NCBI GenBank assembly: GCA_949987565.1
Contig: OX465105.1
Span: 3,802,159 to 3,866,158, forward strand
Direction: 5' to 3'
Length of the DNA: 64,000 nt
Origin: Luidia sarsii
Taxonomy: Eukaryota; Echinodermata; Asteroidea; Paxillosida; Luidiidae
A program made the translations under genes and the position numbers. This document shows positions 1 to 13,297 of this stretch, in pieces; position 1 is the stretch's first letter; every line of letters starts with the position of its first letter. The notes beneath the pieces were generated by a model. That model had not been told where the DNA came from. It made no database searches and saw only the letters and a list, made by a program, of their open reading frames with translations.

Positions 1-305
1 ACTGAGCTGCCATTGTCCAGTCGCTGGCATTATGGTCGACGACAGAGAGTAACTGAGTCGAGAAAGAGGGTTTGCAAATTAATATTTCATTAAATATGAT
101 GATGACGACATTCAAATTTAGCCTAGGAAGAGGTCTATGGTTCCTCTAACGACAAGTGTTAAAGTTACTGAGTTTGGAGAACATTTCTTTTGATGGTTTT
201 CCACGGAAAGGCAAGGACCCTTCATGAGTCTGAGTGTCAACTGTGTATTCATACGAGCGGACGTAGATGAAAAGATTTTTGATCTGATGGCCAGAGATAT
301 ATTCC

Positions 306-3300
306 TTGCGTGGTCTTATCGTATTACATTTTAGGTTTTGGTTCTTGAAACTTGGCCTGAATGTAGCCCTAGGTTTCCTCGAATGGCCTGAGTCAAAACA
401 TCTGAATTCGGAGTCAATTTCTATTCAAACATTTTCAGGAGAAAGGAGCCACCCTACCTGTTTCTCTGAGCTGCCATTGTCCAGTCGCTGGCATTATGGT
501 CGACGGCAGAGAGTAGCTGAGTAGGAAGATAGGGTTTGCAAATTAATATTTCATTAAATTTGATGCTGACGAGGTTCAAAATTGCCCTAGGAAGAGGTAC
601 AGGGTTCCTCTAACGACAAGTGTTAAAGTTACTGAGTTTGGAGAACATTTCTTTTGATGGTTTTCCACGGAAAGGCAACGACCCTTCATCTATCTGAGTG
701 TCAACTGTGTATTCATACGAGCGGACGTTGATTTGCAGATTTTTGATCTGATGGGCAGAGATATATTCCTTGAGTGTTATTATCGTATTACATTTTAGGT
801 TTTGAATCTTGAAATTTGGCCTGAAAGTAGCCCTAGGATTCCTCGAATGGCCTAAGTCAAAACATCTGAATTCGGAGTCAATTTCTATTCAAACATTTTC
901 AGGAGAAGGGAGCGACCCTACCTGTTTCACTGAGCTGCCATTGTCCAGTCGCTGGCATTATGGTCGACGGCAGAGAGTAACTGAGTCGAGAAAGAGGGTT
1001 TGCAAATTAATATTTCATTAAATATGATGATGACGACATTCAAATTTAGCCTAGGAAGAGGTCTATGGTTCCTCTAACGACAAGTGTTAAAGTTACTGAG
1101 TTTGGAGAACATTTCTTTTGATGGTTTTCCACGGAAAGGCAAGGACCCTTCATGAGTCTGAGTGTCAACTGTGTATTCATACGAGCGGACGTAGATTAAA
1201 AGATTTTTGATCTGATGGCCAGAGATATATTCTTTGCGTGGTCTTATCGTATTACATTTTAGGTTTTGGTTCTTGAAACTTGGCCTGAATGTAGCCCTAG
1301 AATTCCTCGAATGGCCTGAGTCAAAACATCTGAATTCGGAGTCAATTTCTATTCAAACATTTTCAGGAGAAGGGAGCGACCCTACCTGTTTCACTGAGCT
1401 GCCATGGTCCAGTCGCTGGCATTATGGTCGACGGCAGAGAGTAACTGAGTCGAGAAAGAGGGTTGGCAAATTAATATTTCATTAAATATGATGATGACGA
1501 CATTCAAATTTAGCCTAGGAAGAGGTCTATGGTTCCTCTAACGACAAGTGTTAAAGTTACTGATTTTGGAGAACATTTCCTTTGATGGTTTTCCACGGAA
1601 AGGGAAGGACCCTTCATCAGTCTGAGTGTCAACTGTGTATTCATACGAGCGGAGGTAGATTAAAAGATTTTTGATCTGATGGCCAGAGATATATTCTTTG
1701 CGTGGTCTTATCGTATTACATTTTAGGTTTTGGTTCTTGAAACTTGGCCTGCATGTAGCCCTAGAATTCCTCGAATGGCCCGAGTCAAAACATCTGAATT
1801 CGGAGTCAATTTCTATTCAAACATTTTCAGGAGAAGGGAGCGACCCTACCTGTTTCACTGAGCTGCCATTGTCCAGTCGCTGGCATTATGGTCGACGGCA
1901 GAGAGTAACTGAGTCGAGAAAGAGGGTTTGCAAATTAATATTTCATTAAATATGATGATGACGACATTCAAATTTAGCCTAGGAAGAGGTCTATAGTTCC
2001 TCTAACGACAAGTTTTAAAGTTACTGATTTTGGAGAACATTTCTTTTGATGGTTTTCCACGGAAAGGGAAGGACCCTTCATCAGTCTGAGTGTCAACTGT
2101 GTATTAAAACGAGCGGACGTAGATTAAAAGATTTTTGATCTGATGGCCAAAGATATATTCCTTGCGTGGTCTTATCGTATTACATTTTAGGTTTTGGTTC
2201 TTGAAACTTGGCCTGAATGTAGCCCTAGGTTTCCTCGAATGGCCTGAGTCAAAACATCTGAATTCGGAGTCAATTTCTATTCAAACATTTTCAGGAGAAA
2301 GGAGCCACCCTACCTGTTTCTCTGAGCTGCCATTGTCCAGTCGCTGGCATTATTGTCGACGGCAGAGAGTAGCTGAGTAGGAAGATAGGGTTTGAAAATT
2401 AATATTTCATTAAATTTGATGCTGACGAGGTTCAAAATTGCCCTAGGAAGAGGTACAGGGTTCCTCTAACGACAAGTGTTAAAGTTACTGAGTTTGGAGA
2501 ACATTTCTTTTGATGGTTTTCCACGGAAAGGCAACGACCCTTCATCTATCTGAGTGTCAACTGTGTATTCATACGAGCGGACGTTGATTTGCAGATTTTT
2601 GATCTGATGGGCAGAGATATATTCCTTGAGTGTTATTATCGTATTACATTTTAGGTTTTGAATCTTGAAATTTGGCCTGAAAGTAGCCCTAGGATTCCTC
2701 GAATGGCCTAAGTCAAAACATCTGAATTCGGAGTCAATTTCTATTCAAACATTTTCAGGAGAAGGGAGCGACCCTACCTGTTTCACTGAGCTGCCATTGT
2801 CCAGTCGCTGGCATTATGGTCGACGGCAGAGAGTAACTGAGTCGAGAAAGAGGGTTTGCAAATTAATATTTCATTAAATATGATGATGACGACATTCAAA
2901 TTTAGCCTAGGAAGAGGTCTATGGTTCCTCTAACGACAAGTGTTAAAGTTACTGAGTTTGGAGAACATTTCTTTTGATGGTTTTCCACGGAAAGGCAAGG
3001 ACCCTTCATGAGTCTGAGTGTCAACTGTGTATTCATACGAGCGGACGTAGATTAAAAGATTTTTGATCTGATGGCCAGAGATATATTCTTTGCGTGGTCT
3101 TATCGTATTACATTTTAGGTTTTGGTTCTTGAAACTTGGCCTGCATGTAGCCCTAGAATTCCTCGAATGGCCCGAGTCAAAACATCTGAATTCGGAGTCA
3201 ATTTCTATTCAAACATTTTCAGGAGAAGGGAGCGACCCTACCTGTTTCACTGAGCTGCCATTGTCCAGTCGCTGGCATTATGGTCGACGGCAGAGAGTAA

Positions 3301-6300
3301 CTGAGTCGAGAAAGAGGGTTTGCAAATTAATATTTCATTAAATATGATGATGACGACATTTAAATTTAGCCAAGGAAGAGGTCTATGGTTCCTCTAACGA
3401 CAAGTGTTAAAGTTACTGAGTTTGGAGAACATTTCTTTTGATGGTTTTCCACGGAAAGGCAAGGACCCTTCATGAGTCTGAGTGTCAACTGTGTATTCAT
3501 ACGAGCGGACGTAGATTAAAAGATTTTTGATCTGATGGCCAGAGATATATTCCTTGCGTGGTCTTATCGTATTACATTTTAGGTTTTGGTTCTTGAAACT
3601 TGGCCTGAATGTAGCCCTAGAATTCCTCGAATGGCCTGAGTCAAAACATCTGAATTCGGAGTCAATTTCTATTCAAACATTTTCAGGAGAAGGGAGCGAC
3701 CCTACCTTTTTTTACTGAGCTGCCATTGTCCAGTCGCTGGCAATATGGTCGACGGCAGAGAGTAACTGAGTCGAGAAAGAGGGTTTGCAAATTAATATTT
3801 CATTAAATATGATGATGACGACATTCAAATTTAGCCTAGGAAGAGGTCTATGGTTCCTCTAACGACAAGTGTTAAAGTTACTGATTTTGGAGAACATTTC
3901 TTTTGATGGTTTTCCACGGAAAGGGAAGGACCCTTCATCAGTCTGAGTGTCAACTGTGTATTCATACGAGCGGAGGTAGATTAAAAGATTTTTGATCTGA
4001 TGGCCAGAGATATATTCTTTGCGTGGTCTTATCGTATTACAGTTTAGGTTTTGGTTCTTGAAACTTGGCCTGAATGTAGCCCTAGAATTCCTCGAATGGC
4101 CTGAGTCAAAACATCTGAATTCGGAGTCAATTTCTATTCAAACATTTTCAGGAGAAGGGAGCGACCCTACCTGTTTCACTGAGCTGCCATTGTCCAGTCG
4201 CTGGCATTATGGTCGACGGCAGAGAGTAACTGAGTCGAGAAAGAGGGTTTGCAAATTAATATTTCATTAAATATGATGATGACGACATTCAAATTTAGCC
4301 TAGGAAGAGGTCTATGGTTCCTCTAACGACAAGTGTTAAAGTTACTGATTTTGGAGAACATTTCTTTTGATGGTTTTCCACGGAAAGGGAAGGACCCTTC
4401 ATCAGTCTGAGTGTCAACTGTGTATTCATACGAGCGGAGGTAGATTAAAAGATTTTTGATCTGATGGCCAGAGATATATTCTTTGCGTGGTCTTATCGTA
4501 TTACAGTTTAGGTTTTGGTTCTTGAAACTTGGCCTGAATGTAGCCCTAGAATTCCTCGAATGGCCTGAGTCAAAACATCTGAATTCGGAGTCAATTTCTA
4601 TTCAAACATTTTCAGGAGAAGGGAGCGACCCTACCTGTTTCACTGAGCTGCCATTGTCCAGTCGCTGGCATTATGGTCGACGGCAGAGAGTAACTGAGTC
4701 GAGAAAGAGGGTTTGCAAATTAATATTTCATTAAATATGATGATGACGACATTCAAATTTAGCCTAGGAAGAGGTCTATGGTTCCTCTAACGACAAGTGT
4801 TAAAGTTACTGATTTTGGAGAACATTTCTTTTGATGGTTTTCCACGGAAAGGGAAGGACCCTTCATCAGTCTGAGTGTCAACTGTGTATTAAAACGAGCG
4901 GACGTAGATTAAAAGATTTTTGATCTGATGGCCAAAGATATATTCCTTGCGTGGTCTTATCGTATTACATTTTAGGTTTTGGTTCTTGAAACTTGGCCTG
5001 AATGTAGCCCTAGGTTTCCTCGAATGGCCTGAGTCAAAACATCTGAATTCGGAGTCAATTTCTATTCAAACATTTTCAGGAGAAAGGAGCCACCCTACCT
5101 GTTTCTCTGAGCTGCCATTGTCCAGTCGCTGGCATTATGGTCGACGGCAGAGAGTAGCTGAGTAGGAAGATAGGGTTTGCAAAATAATATTTCATTAAAT
5201 TTGATGCTGACGAGGTTCAAAATTGCCCTAGGAAGAGGTACAGGGTTCCTCTAACGACAAGTGTTAAAGTTACTGAGTTTGGAGAACATTTCTTTTGATG
5301 GTTTTCCACGGAAAGGCAACGACCCTTCATCTATCTGAGTGTCAACTGTGTATTCATACGAGCGGACGTTGATTTGCAGATTTTTGATCTGATGGGCAGA
5401 GATATATTCCTTGAGTGTTATTATCGTATTACATTTTAGGTTTTGAATCTTGAAATTTGGCCTGAAAGTAGCCCTAGGATTCCTCGAATGGCCTAAGTCA
5501 AAACATCTGAATTCGGAGTCAATTTCTATTCAAACATTTTCAGGAGAAGGGAGCGACCCTACCTGTTTCACTGAGCTGCCATTGTCCAGTCGCTGGCATT
5601 ATGGTCGACGGCAGAGAGTAACTGAGTCGAGAAAGAGGGTTTGCAAATTAATATTTCATTAAATATGATGATGACGACATTCAAATTTAGCCTAGGAAGA
5701 GGTCTATGGTTCCTCTAACGACAAGTGTTAAAGTTACTGAGTTTGGAGAACATTTCTTTTGATGGTTTTCCACGGAAAGGCAAGGACCCTTCATGAAACT
5801 GAGTGTCAACTGTGTATTCATACGAGCGGACGTAGATTAAAAGATTTTTGATCTGATGGCCAGAGATATATTCTTTGCGTGGTCTTATCGTGTTACATTT
5901 TAGGTTTTGGTTCTTGAAACTTGGCCTGCATGTAGCCCTAGAATTCCTCGAATGGCCCGAGTCAAAACATCTGAATTCGGAGTCAATTTCTATTCAAACA
6001 TTTTCAGGAGAAGGGAGCGACCCTACCTGTTTCACTGAGCTGCCATTGTCCAGTCGCTGGCATTATGGTCGACGGCAGAGAGTAACTGAGTCGAGAAAGA
6101 GGGTTTGCAAATTAATATTTCATTAAATATGATGATGACGACATTCAAATTTAGCCTAGGAAGAGGTCTATGGTTCCTCTAACGACAAGTGTTAAAGTTA
6201 CTGATTTTGGAGAACATTTCTTTTGATGGTTTTCCACGGAAAGGGAAGGACCCTTCATCAGTCTGAGTGTCAACTGTGTATTAAAACGAGCGGACGTAGA

Positions 6301-9300
6301 TTAAAAGATTTTTGATCTGATGGCCAGAGATATATTCCTTGCGTGGTCTTATCGTATTACATTTTAGGTTTTGGTTCTTGAAACTTGGCCTGAATGTAGC
6401 CCTAGGATTCCTCGAATGGCCTAAGTCAAAAGATCTGAATTCGGAGTCAATTTCTATTCAAACATTTTCAGGAGAAGGGAGCGACCCTACCTGTTTCACT
6501 GAGCTGCCATTGTCCAGTCGGTGGCATTATGGTCGACGGCAGAGAGTAACTGAGTCGAGAAAGAGGGTTTGCAAATTAATATTTCATTAAATATGATGAT
6601 GACGACATTCAAATTTAGCCTAGGAAGAGGTCTATGGTTCCTCTAACGACAAGTGTTAAAGTTACTGAGTTTGGAGAACATTTCTTTTGATGGTTTTCCA
6701 CGGAAAGGCAAGGACCCTTCATGAGTCTGAGTGTCAACTGTGTATTCATACGAGTGGACGTAGATTAAAAGATTTTTGATCTGATGGCCAGAGATATATT
6801 CCTTGCGTGGTCTTATCGTATTACATTTTAGGTTTTGGTTCTTGAAACTTGGCCTGAATGTAGCCCTAGAAATCCTCGAATGGCCTGAGTCAAAACATCT
6901 GAATTCGGAGTCAATTTCTATTCAAACATTTTCAGGAGAAGGGAGCGACCCTACCTGTTTCACTGAGCTGCCATTGTCCAGTCGCTGGCATTATGGTCGA
7001 CGGCAGAGAGTAACTGAGTCGAGAAAGAGGGTTTGCAAATTAATATTTCATTAAATATGATGATGACGACATTCAAATTTAGCCTAGGAAGAGGTCTATG
7101 GTTCCTCTAACGACAAGTGTTAAAGTTACTGAGTTTGGAGAACATTTCTTTTGATGGTTTTCCACGGAAAGGGAAGGACCCTTCATCAGTCTGAGTGTCA
7201 ACTGTGTATTAAAACGAGCGGACGTAGATTAAAAGATTTTTGATCTGATGGCCAGAGATATATTCCTTGCGTGGTCTTATCGTATTACATTTTAGGTTTT
7301 GGTTCTTGAAACTTGGCCTGAATGTAGCCCTAGAATTCCTCGAATGGCCTGAGTCAAAACATCTGAATTCGGAGTCAATTTCTATTCAAACATTTTCAGG
7401 AGAAGGGAGCGACCCTACCTGTTTCACTGAGCTGCCATTGTCCAGTCGCTGGCATTATGGTCGACGGCAGAGAGTAACTGAGTCGAGAAAGAGGGTTTGC
7501 AAATTAATATTTCATTAAATATGATGATGACGACATTCAAATTTAGCCTAGGAAGAGGTCTATGGTTCCTCTAACGACAAGTGTTAAAGTTACTGAGTTT
7601 GGAGAACATTTCTTTTGATGGTTTTCCACGGAAAGGGAAGGACCCTTCATCAGTCTGAGTGTCAACTGTGTATTAAAACGAGCGGACGTAGATTAAAAGA
7701 TTTTTGATCTGATGGCCAAAGATATATTCCTTGCGTGGTCTTATCGTATTACATTTTAGGTTTTGGTTCTTGAAACTTGGCCTGAATGTAGCCCTAGGTT
7801 TCCTCGAATGGCCTGAGTCAAAACATCTGAATTCGGAGTCAATTTCTATTCAAACATTTTCATGAGAAAGGAGCCACCCTACCTGTTTCTCTGAGCTGCC
7901 ATTGTCCAGTCGCTGGCATTATGGTCGACGGCAGAGAGTAACTGAGTAGAAAGATAGGGTTTGCAAATTAATATTTCATTAAATTTGATGCTGACGAGGT
8001 TCAAAATTGCCCTAGGAAGAGGTATAGGGTTCCTCTAACGACAAGTGTTAAAGTTACTGAGTTTGGAGAACATTTCTTTTGATGGTTTTCCACGGAAAGG
8101 CAACGACCCTTCATCTATCTGAGTGTCAACTGTGTATTCATACGAGCGGACGTTGATTTGCAGATTTTTGATCTGATGGGCAGAGATATATTCCTTGAGT
8201 GTTATTATCGTATTACATTTTAGGTTTTGAATCTTGAAATTTGGCCTGAAAGTAGCCCTAGGATTCCTCGAATGGCCTAAGTCAAAACATCTGAATTCGG
8301 AGTCAATTTGTATTGAAACATTTTCAGGAGAAGGGAGCGACCCTACCTGTTTCACTGAGCTGCCATTGTCCAGTCGCTGGCATTATGGTCGACGGCAGAG
8401 AGTAACTGAGTCAGAAAGAGGGTTTGCAAATTAATATTTCATTAAATATGATGATGACGACATTCAAATTTAGCCTAGGAAGAGGTCTATGGTTCCTCTA
8501 ACGACAAGTCTTAAAGTTACTGAGTTTGGAGAACATTTCTTTTGATGGTTTTCCACGGAAAGGCAAGGACCCTTCATGAGTCCGAGTGTCAACTGTGTAT
8601 TCACACGAGCGGACGTAGATTAAAAGATTTTTGATCTGATGGCCAGAGATATATTCTTTGCGTGGTCTTATCGTATTACATTTTAGGTTTTGGTTCTTGA
8701 AACTTGGCCTGAATGTAGCCCTAGGTTTCCTCGAATGGCCTAAGTCAAACGATCTGAATTCGCAGTCAATTTCTATTCAAACATTTTCAGGAGAAGGGAG
8801 CGACCCTACCTGTTTCACTGAGCTGCCATTGTCCAGTCGCTGGCATTATGGTCGACGGCAGAGAGTAACTGAGTCGAGAAAGAGGGTTTGCAAATTAATA
8901 TTTCATTAAATATGATGATGACGACATTTAAATTTAGCCTAGGAAGAGGTCTATGGTTCCTCTAACGACAAGTGTTAAAGTTACTGAGTTTGGAGAACAT
9001 TTCTTTTGATGGTTTTCCACGGAAAGGCAAGGACCCTTCATGAGTCTGAGTGTCAACTGTGTATTCATACGAGCGGACGTAGATTAAAAGATTTTTGATC
9101 TGATGGCCAGAGATATATTCCTTGCGTGGTCTTATCGTATTACATTTTAGGTTTTGGTTCTTGAAACTTGGCCTGAATGTAGCCCTAGAATTCCTCGAAT
9201 GGCCTGAGTCAAAACATCTGAATTCGGAGTCAATTTCTATTCAAACATTTTCAGGAGAAGGGAGCGACCCTACCTGTTTCACTGAGCTGCCATTGTCCAG

Positions 9301-9585
9301 TCGCTGGCATTATGGTCGACGGCAGAGAGTAACTGAGTCGAGAAAGAGGGTTTGCAAATTAATATTTCATTAAATATGATGATGACGACATTCAAATTTA
9401 GCCTAGGAAGAGGTCTATGGTTCCTCTAACGACAAGTGTTAAAGTTTCTGATTTTGGAGAACATTTCTTTTGATGGTTTTGCACGGAAAGGGAAGGACCC
9501 TTCATCAGTCTGAGTGTCAACTGTGTATTAAAACGAGCGGACGTAGATTAAAAGATTTTTGATCTGATGGCCAAAGATATATTCC
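306..9585 (+). repeat. A-B-led higher-order groups, left domain
   Basis: Type A monomers start at 306, 2162, 4947 and 7731, and each is followed directly by a type B monomer (770, 2626, 5411, 8195). The distances between successive A monomers are 4, 6, 6 and 4 monomer lengths. The positions after A-B are filled by C (1234), H (1698, 3090, 5875), C' (3554, 6803, 7267, 9122), G (4019, 4483), D (6339) and E (8658). H, marked by cctgcatgtagcc, occurs only here and once more at 19381. The unit at 7731 is the A' form, which is seen again only at 29293 and 30685. The groups resemble one another but are not a clean single higher-order repeat. Confidence 0.8.
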
Positions 9586-11441
9586 TTGCGTGGTCTTATC
9601 GTATTACATTTTAGGTTTTGGTTCTTGAAACTTGGCCTGAATGTAGCCCTAGGTTTCCTCGAATGGCCTGAGTCAAAACATCTGAATTCGGAGTCAATTT
9701 CTATTCAAACATTTTCAGGAGAAAGGAGCCACCCTACCTGTTTCTCTGAGCTGCCATTGTCCAGTCGCTGGCATTATGGTCGACGGCAGAGAGTAGCTGA
9801 GTAGGAAGATAGGGTTTGCAAATTAATATATCATTAAATTTGATGCTGACGAGGTTCAAAATTGCCCTAGGAAGAGGTATAGGGTTCCTCTAACGACAAG
9901 TGTTAAAGTTACTGAGTTTGGAGAACATTTCTTTTGATGGTTTTCCACGGAAAGGCAACGACCCTTCATCTATCTGAGTGTCAACTGTGTATTCATACGA
10001 GCGGACGTTGATTTGCAGATTTTTGATCTGATGGGCAGAGATATATTCCTTGAGTGTTATTATCGTATTACATTTTAGGTTTTGAATCTTGAAATTTGGC
10101 CTGAAAGTAGCCCTAGGATTCCTCGAATGGCCTAAGTCAAAACATCTGAATTCGGAGTCAATTTCTATTCAAACATTTTCAGGAGAAGGGAGCGACCCTA
10201 CCTGTTTCACTGAGCTGCCATTGTCCAGTCGCTGGCATTATGGTCGACGGCAGAGAGTAACTGAGTCGAGAAAGAGGGTTTGCAAATTAATATTTCATTA
10301 AATATGATGATGACGACATTCAAATTTAGCCTAGGAAGAGGTCTATGGTTCCTCTAACGACAAGTGTTAAAGTTACTGAGTTTGGAGAACATTTCTTTTG
10401 ATGGTTTTCCACGGAAAGGCAAGGACCCTTCATGAGTCTGAGTGTCAACTGTGTATTTATACGAGCGGACGTAGATTAAAAGATTTTTGATCTGATGGCC
10501 AGAGATATATTCTTTGCGTGGTCTTATCGTATTACATTTTAGGTTTTGGTTCTTGAAACTTGGCCTGAATGTAGCCCTAGAATTCCTCGAATGGCCGGAG
10601 TCAAAACATCTGAATTCGGAGTCAATTTCTATTCAAACATTTTCAGGAGAAGGGAGCGACCCTACCTGTTTCACTGAGCTGCCATTGTCCAGTCGCTGGC
10701 ATTATGGTCGACGGCAGAGAGTAACTGAGTCGAGAAAGAGGGTTTGCAAATTAATATTTCATTAAATATGATGATGACGACATTCAAATTTAGCCTGGGA
10801 AGAGGTCTATGGTTCCTCTAACGACAAGTGTTAAAGTTACTGATTTTGGAGAACATTTCTTTTGATGGTTTTCCACGGAAAGGCAAGGACCCTTCATGAG
10901 TCTGAGTGTCAACTGTGTATTCATACGAGCGGACGTAGATTAAAAGATTTTTGATCTGATGGCCAGAGATATATTCCTTGCGTGGTCTTATCGTATTACA
11001 TTTTAGGTTTTGGTTCTTGAAACTTGGCCTGAATGTAGCCCTAGAATTCCTCGAATGGCCTGAGTCAAAACATCTGAATTCGGAGTCAATTTCTATTCAA
11101 ACATTTTCAGGAGAAGGGAGCGACCCTACCTGTTTCACTGAGCTGCCATTGTCCAGTCGCTGGCATTATGGTCGACGGCAGAGAGTAACTGAGTCGAGAA
11201 AGAGGGTTTGCAAATTAATATTTCATTAAATATGATGATGACGACATTCAAATTTAGCCTAGGAAGAGGTCTATGGTTCCTCTAACGACAAGTGTTAAAG
11301 TTTCTGATTTTGGAGAACATTTCTTTTGATGGTTTTGCACGGAAAGGGAAGGACCCTTCATCAGTCTGAGTGTCAACTGTGTATTAAAACGAGCGGACGT
11401 AGATTAAAAGATTTTTGATCTGATGGCCAAAGATATATTCC
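9586..11441 (+). repeat. Four-monomer repeat copy 1 (A-B-C'-C', 1,856 bp)
   Basis: This is the first copy of a local 1,856-bp (4 x 464) duplication. It shares private variants with the next block at exactly +1,856: aatatatcat near 9826/11682 where nearly all copies have aatatttcat, atttatacgagc near 10456/12312, and atggccggagtc near 10592/12448. The two copies diverge in the fourth monomer, which is C' here and D in the next copy. Confidence 0.85.
10978..11441 (+). repeat. Representative satellite monomer (type C')
   Basis: This is a typical copy that shows the monomer's anatomy. It opens with ttgcgtggtcttatcg, followed by the attacattttagg stretch and a variable region that carries the type-defining variants (about 11030-11090). 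An EcoRI site lies in ctgaattcgg, with a second EcoRI site in ctagaattcc in C, G and H types. A SalI site lies in ggtcgacggc. Next come an AT-rich tract around 11213-11230, a short gatgatgacgac run, an AvrII site in gcctaggaag, and a well-conserved stretch from cctctaacgac through ccacggaaa. Fifteen CpG dinucleotides can be counted by hand. The monomer appears to consist of two related halves, 10995-11219 and 11220-11458. Confidence 0.9.
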
Positions 11442-13297
11442 TTGCGTGGTCTTATCGTATTACATTTTAAGTTTTGGTTCTTGAAACTTGGCCTGAATGT
11501 AGCCCTAGGTTTCCTCGAATGGCCTGAGTCAAAACATCTGAATTCGGAGTCAATTTCTATTCAAACATTTTCAGGAGAAAGGAGCCACCCTACCTGTTTC
11601 TCTGAGCTGCCATTGTCCAGTCGCTGGCATTATGGTCGACGGCAGAGAGTAGCTGAGTAGGAAGATAGGGTTTGCAAATTAATATATCATTAAATTTGAT
11701 GCTGACGAGGTTCAAAATTGCCCTAGGAAGAGGTATAGGGTTCCTCTAACGACAAGTGTTAAAGTTACTGAGTTTGGAGAACATTTCTTTTGATGGTTTT
11801 CCACGGAAAGGCAACGACCCTTCATCTATCTGAGTGTCAACTGTGTATTCATACGAGCGGACGTTGATTTGCAGATTTTTGATCTGATGGGCAGAGATAT
11901 ATTCCTTGAGTGTTATTATCGTATTACATTTTAGGTTTTGAATCTTGAAATTTGGCCTGAAAGTAGCCCTAGGATTCCTCGAATGGCCTAAGTCAAAACA
12001 TCTGAATTCGGAGTCAATTTCTATTCAAACATTTTCAGGAGAAGGGAGCGACCCTACCTGTTTCACTGAGCTGCCATTGTCCAGTCGCTGGCATTATGGT
12101 CGACGGCAGAGAGTAACTGAGTCGAGAAAGAGGGTTTGCAAATTAATATTTCATTAAATATGATGATGACGACATTCAAATTTAGCCTAGGAAGAGGTCT
12201 ATGGTTCCTCTAACGACAAGTGTTAAAGTTACTGAGTTTGGAGAACATTTCTTTTGATGGTTTTCCACGGAAAGGCAAGGACCCTTCATGAGTCTGAGTG
12301 TCAACTGTGTATTTATACGAGCGGACGTAGATTAAAAGATTTTTGATCTGATGGCCAGAGATATATTCTTTGCGTGGTCTTATCGTATTACATTTTAGGT
12401 TTTGGTTCTTGAAACTTGGCCTGAATGTAGCCCTAGAATTCCTCGAATGGCCGGAGTCAAAACATCTGAATTCGGAGTCAATTTCTATTCAAACATTTTC
12501 AGGAGAAGGGAGCGACCCTACCTGTTTCACTGAGCTGCCATTGTCCAGTCGCTGGCATTATGGTCGACGGCAGAGAGTAACTGAGTCGAGAAAGAGGGTT
12601 TGCAAATTAATATTTCATTAAATATGATGATGACGACATTCAAATTTAGCCTAGGAAGAGGTCTATGGTTCCTCTAACGACAAGTGTTAAAGTTACTGAT
12701 TTTGGAGAACATTTCTTTTGATGGTTTTCCACGGAAAGGGAAGGACCCTTCATCAGTCTGAGTGTCAACTGTGTATTAAAACGAGCGGACGTAGATTAAA
12801 AGATTTTTGATCTGATGGCCAGAGATATATTCCTTGCGTGGTCTTATCGTATTACATTTTAGGTTTTGGTTCTTGAAACTTGGCCTGAATGTAGCCCTAG
12901 GATTCCTCGAATGGCCTAAGTCAAAAGATCTGAATTCGGAGTCAATTTCTATTCAAACATTTTCAGGAGAAGGGAGCGACCCTACCTGTTTCACCGAGCT
13001 GCCATTGTCCAGTCGCTGGCATTATGGTCGACGGCAGAGAGTAACTGAGTCGAGAAAGAGGGTTTGCAAATTAATATTTCATTAAATATGATGATGACGA
13101 CATTCAAAGTTAGGCTAGGAAGAGGTCTATGGTTCCTCTAACGACAAGTGTTAAAGTTTCTGATTTTGGAGAAAATTTCTTTTGATGGTTTTGCACGGAA
13201 AGGGAAGGACCCTTCATCAGTCTGAGTGTCAACTGTGTATTAAAACGAGCGGACGTAGATTAAAAGATTTTTGATCTGATGGCCAGAGATATATTCC
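11442..13297 (+). repeat. Four-monomer repeat copy 2 (A-B-C'-D, 1,856 bp)
   Basis: Second copy of the 9586-11441 block, recognised by the same three private variants in monomers A, B and C'. The fourth monomer (12834) is type D, with caaaagatctgaattcgg, so homology to copy 1 weakens there. Near 13111 the tail of this block carries a taggctagg variant that also appears near 17802, at an offset of 4,691 bp. That ties it to the segmental duplication carrying the foreign inserts. Confidence 0.8.

Noticed and set aside
1490..1502. gatgatgacgac as a microsatellite
   Set aside because: Only two or three triplets, and fixed in nearly all monomers. It is part of the monomer and not an expanding microsatellite.
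8035..8355. A 106-codon minus-strand frame within satellite
   Set aside because: It begins with GTG, lies across ordinary B monomer sequence, and is open only because of private changes in this copy. The same frame is interrupted in sister monomers.
10978..11229. An 83-residue open frame repeated in most monomers, with 70- and 72-residue versions in B and A types
   Set aside because: It starts with TTG, has no known domain, and is kept open only because the monomers are near identical. The monomer length (464 = 3 x 154 + 2) changes the frame every unit. Differences between types alter residues freely and shorten the frame (the A type stops early).
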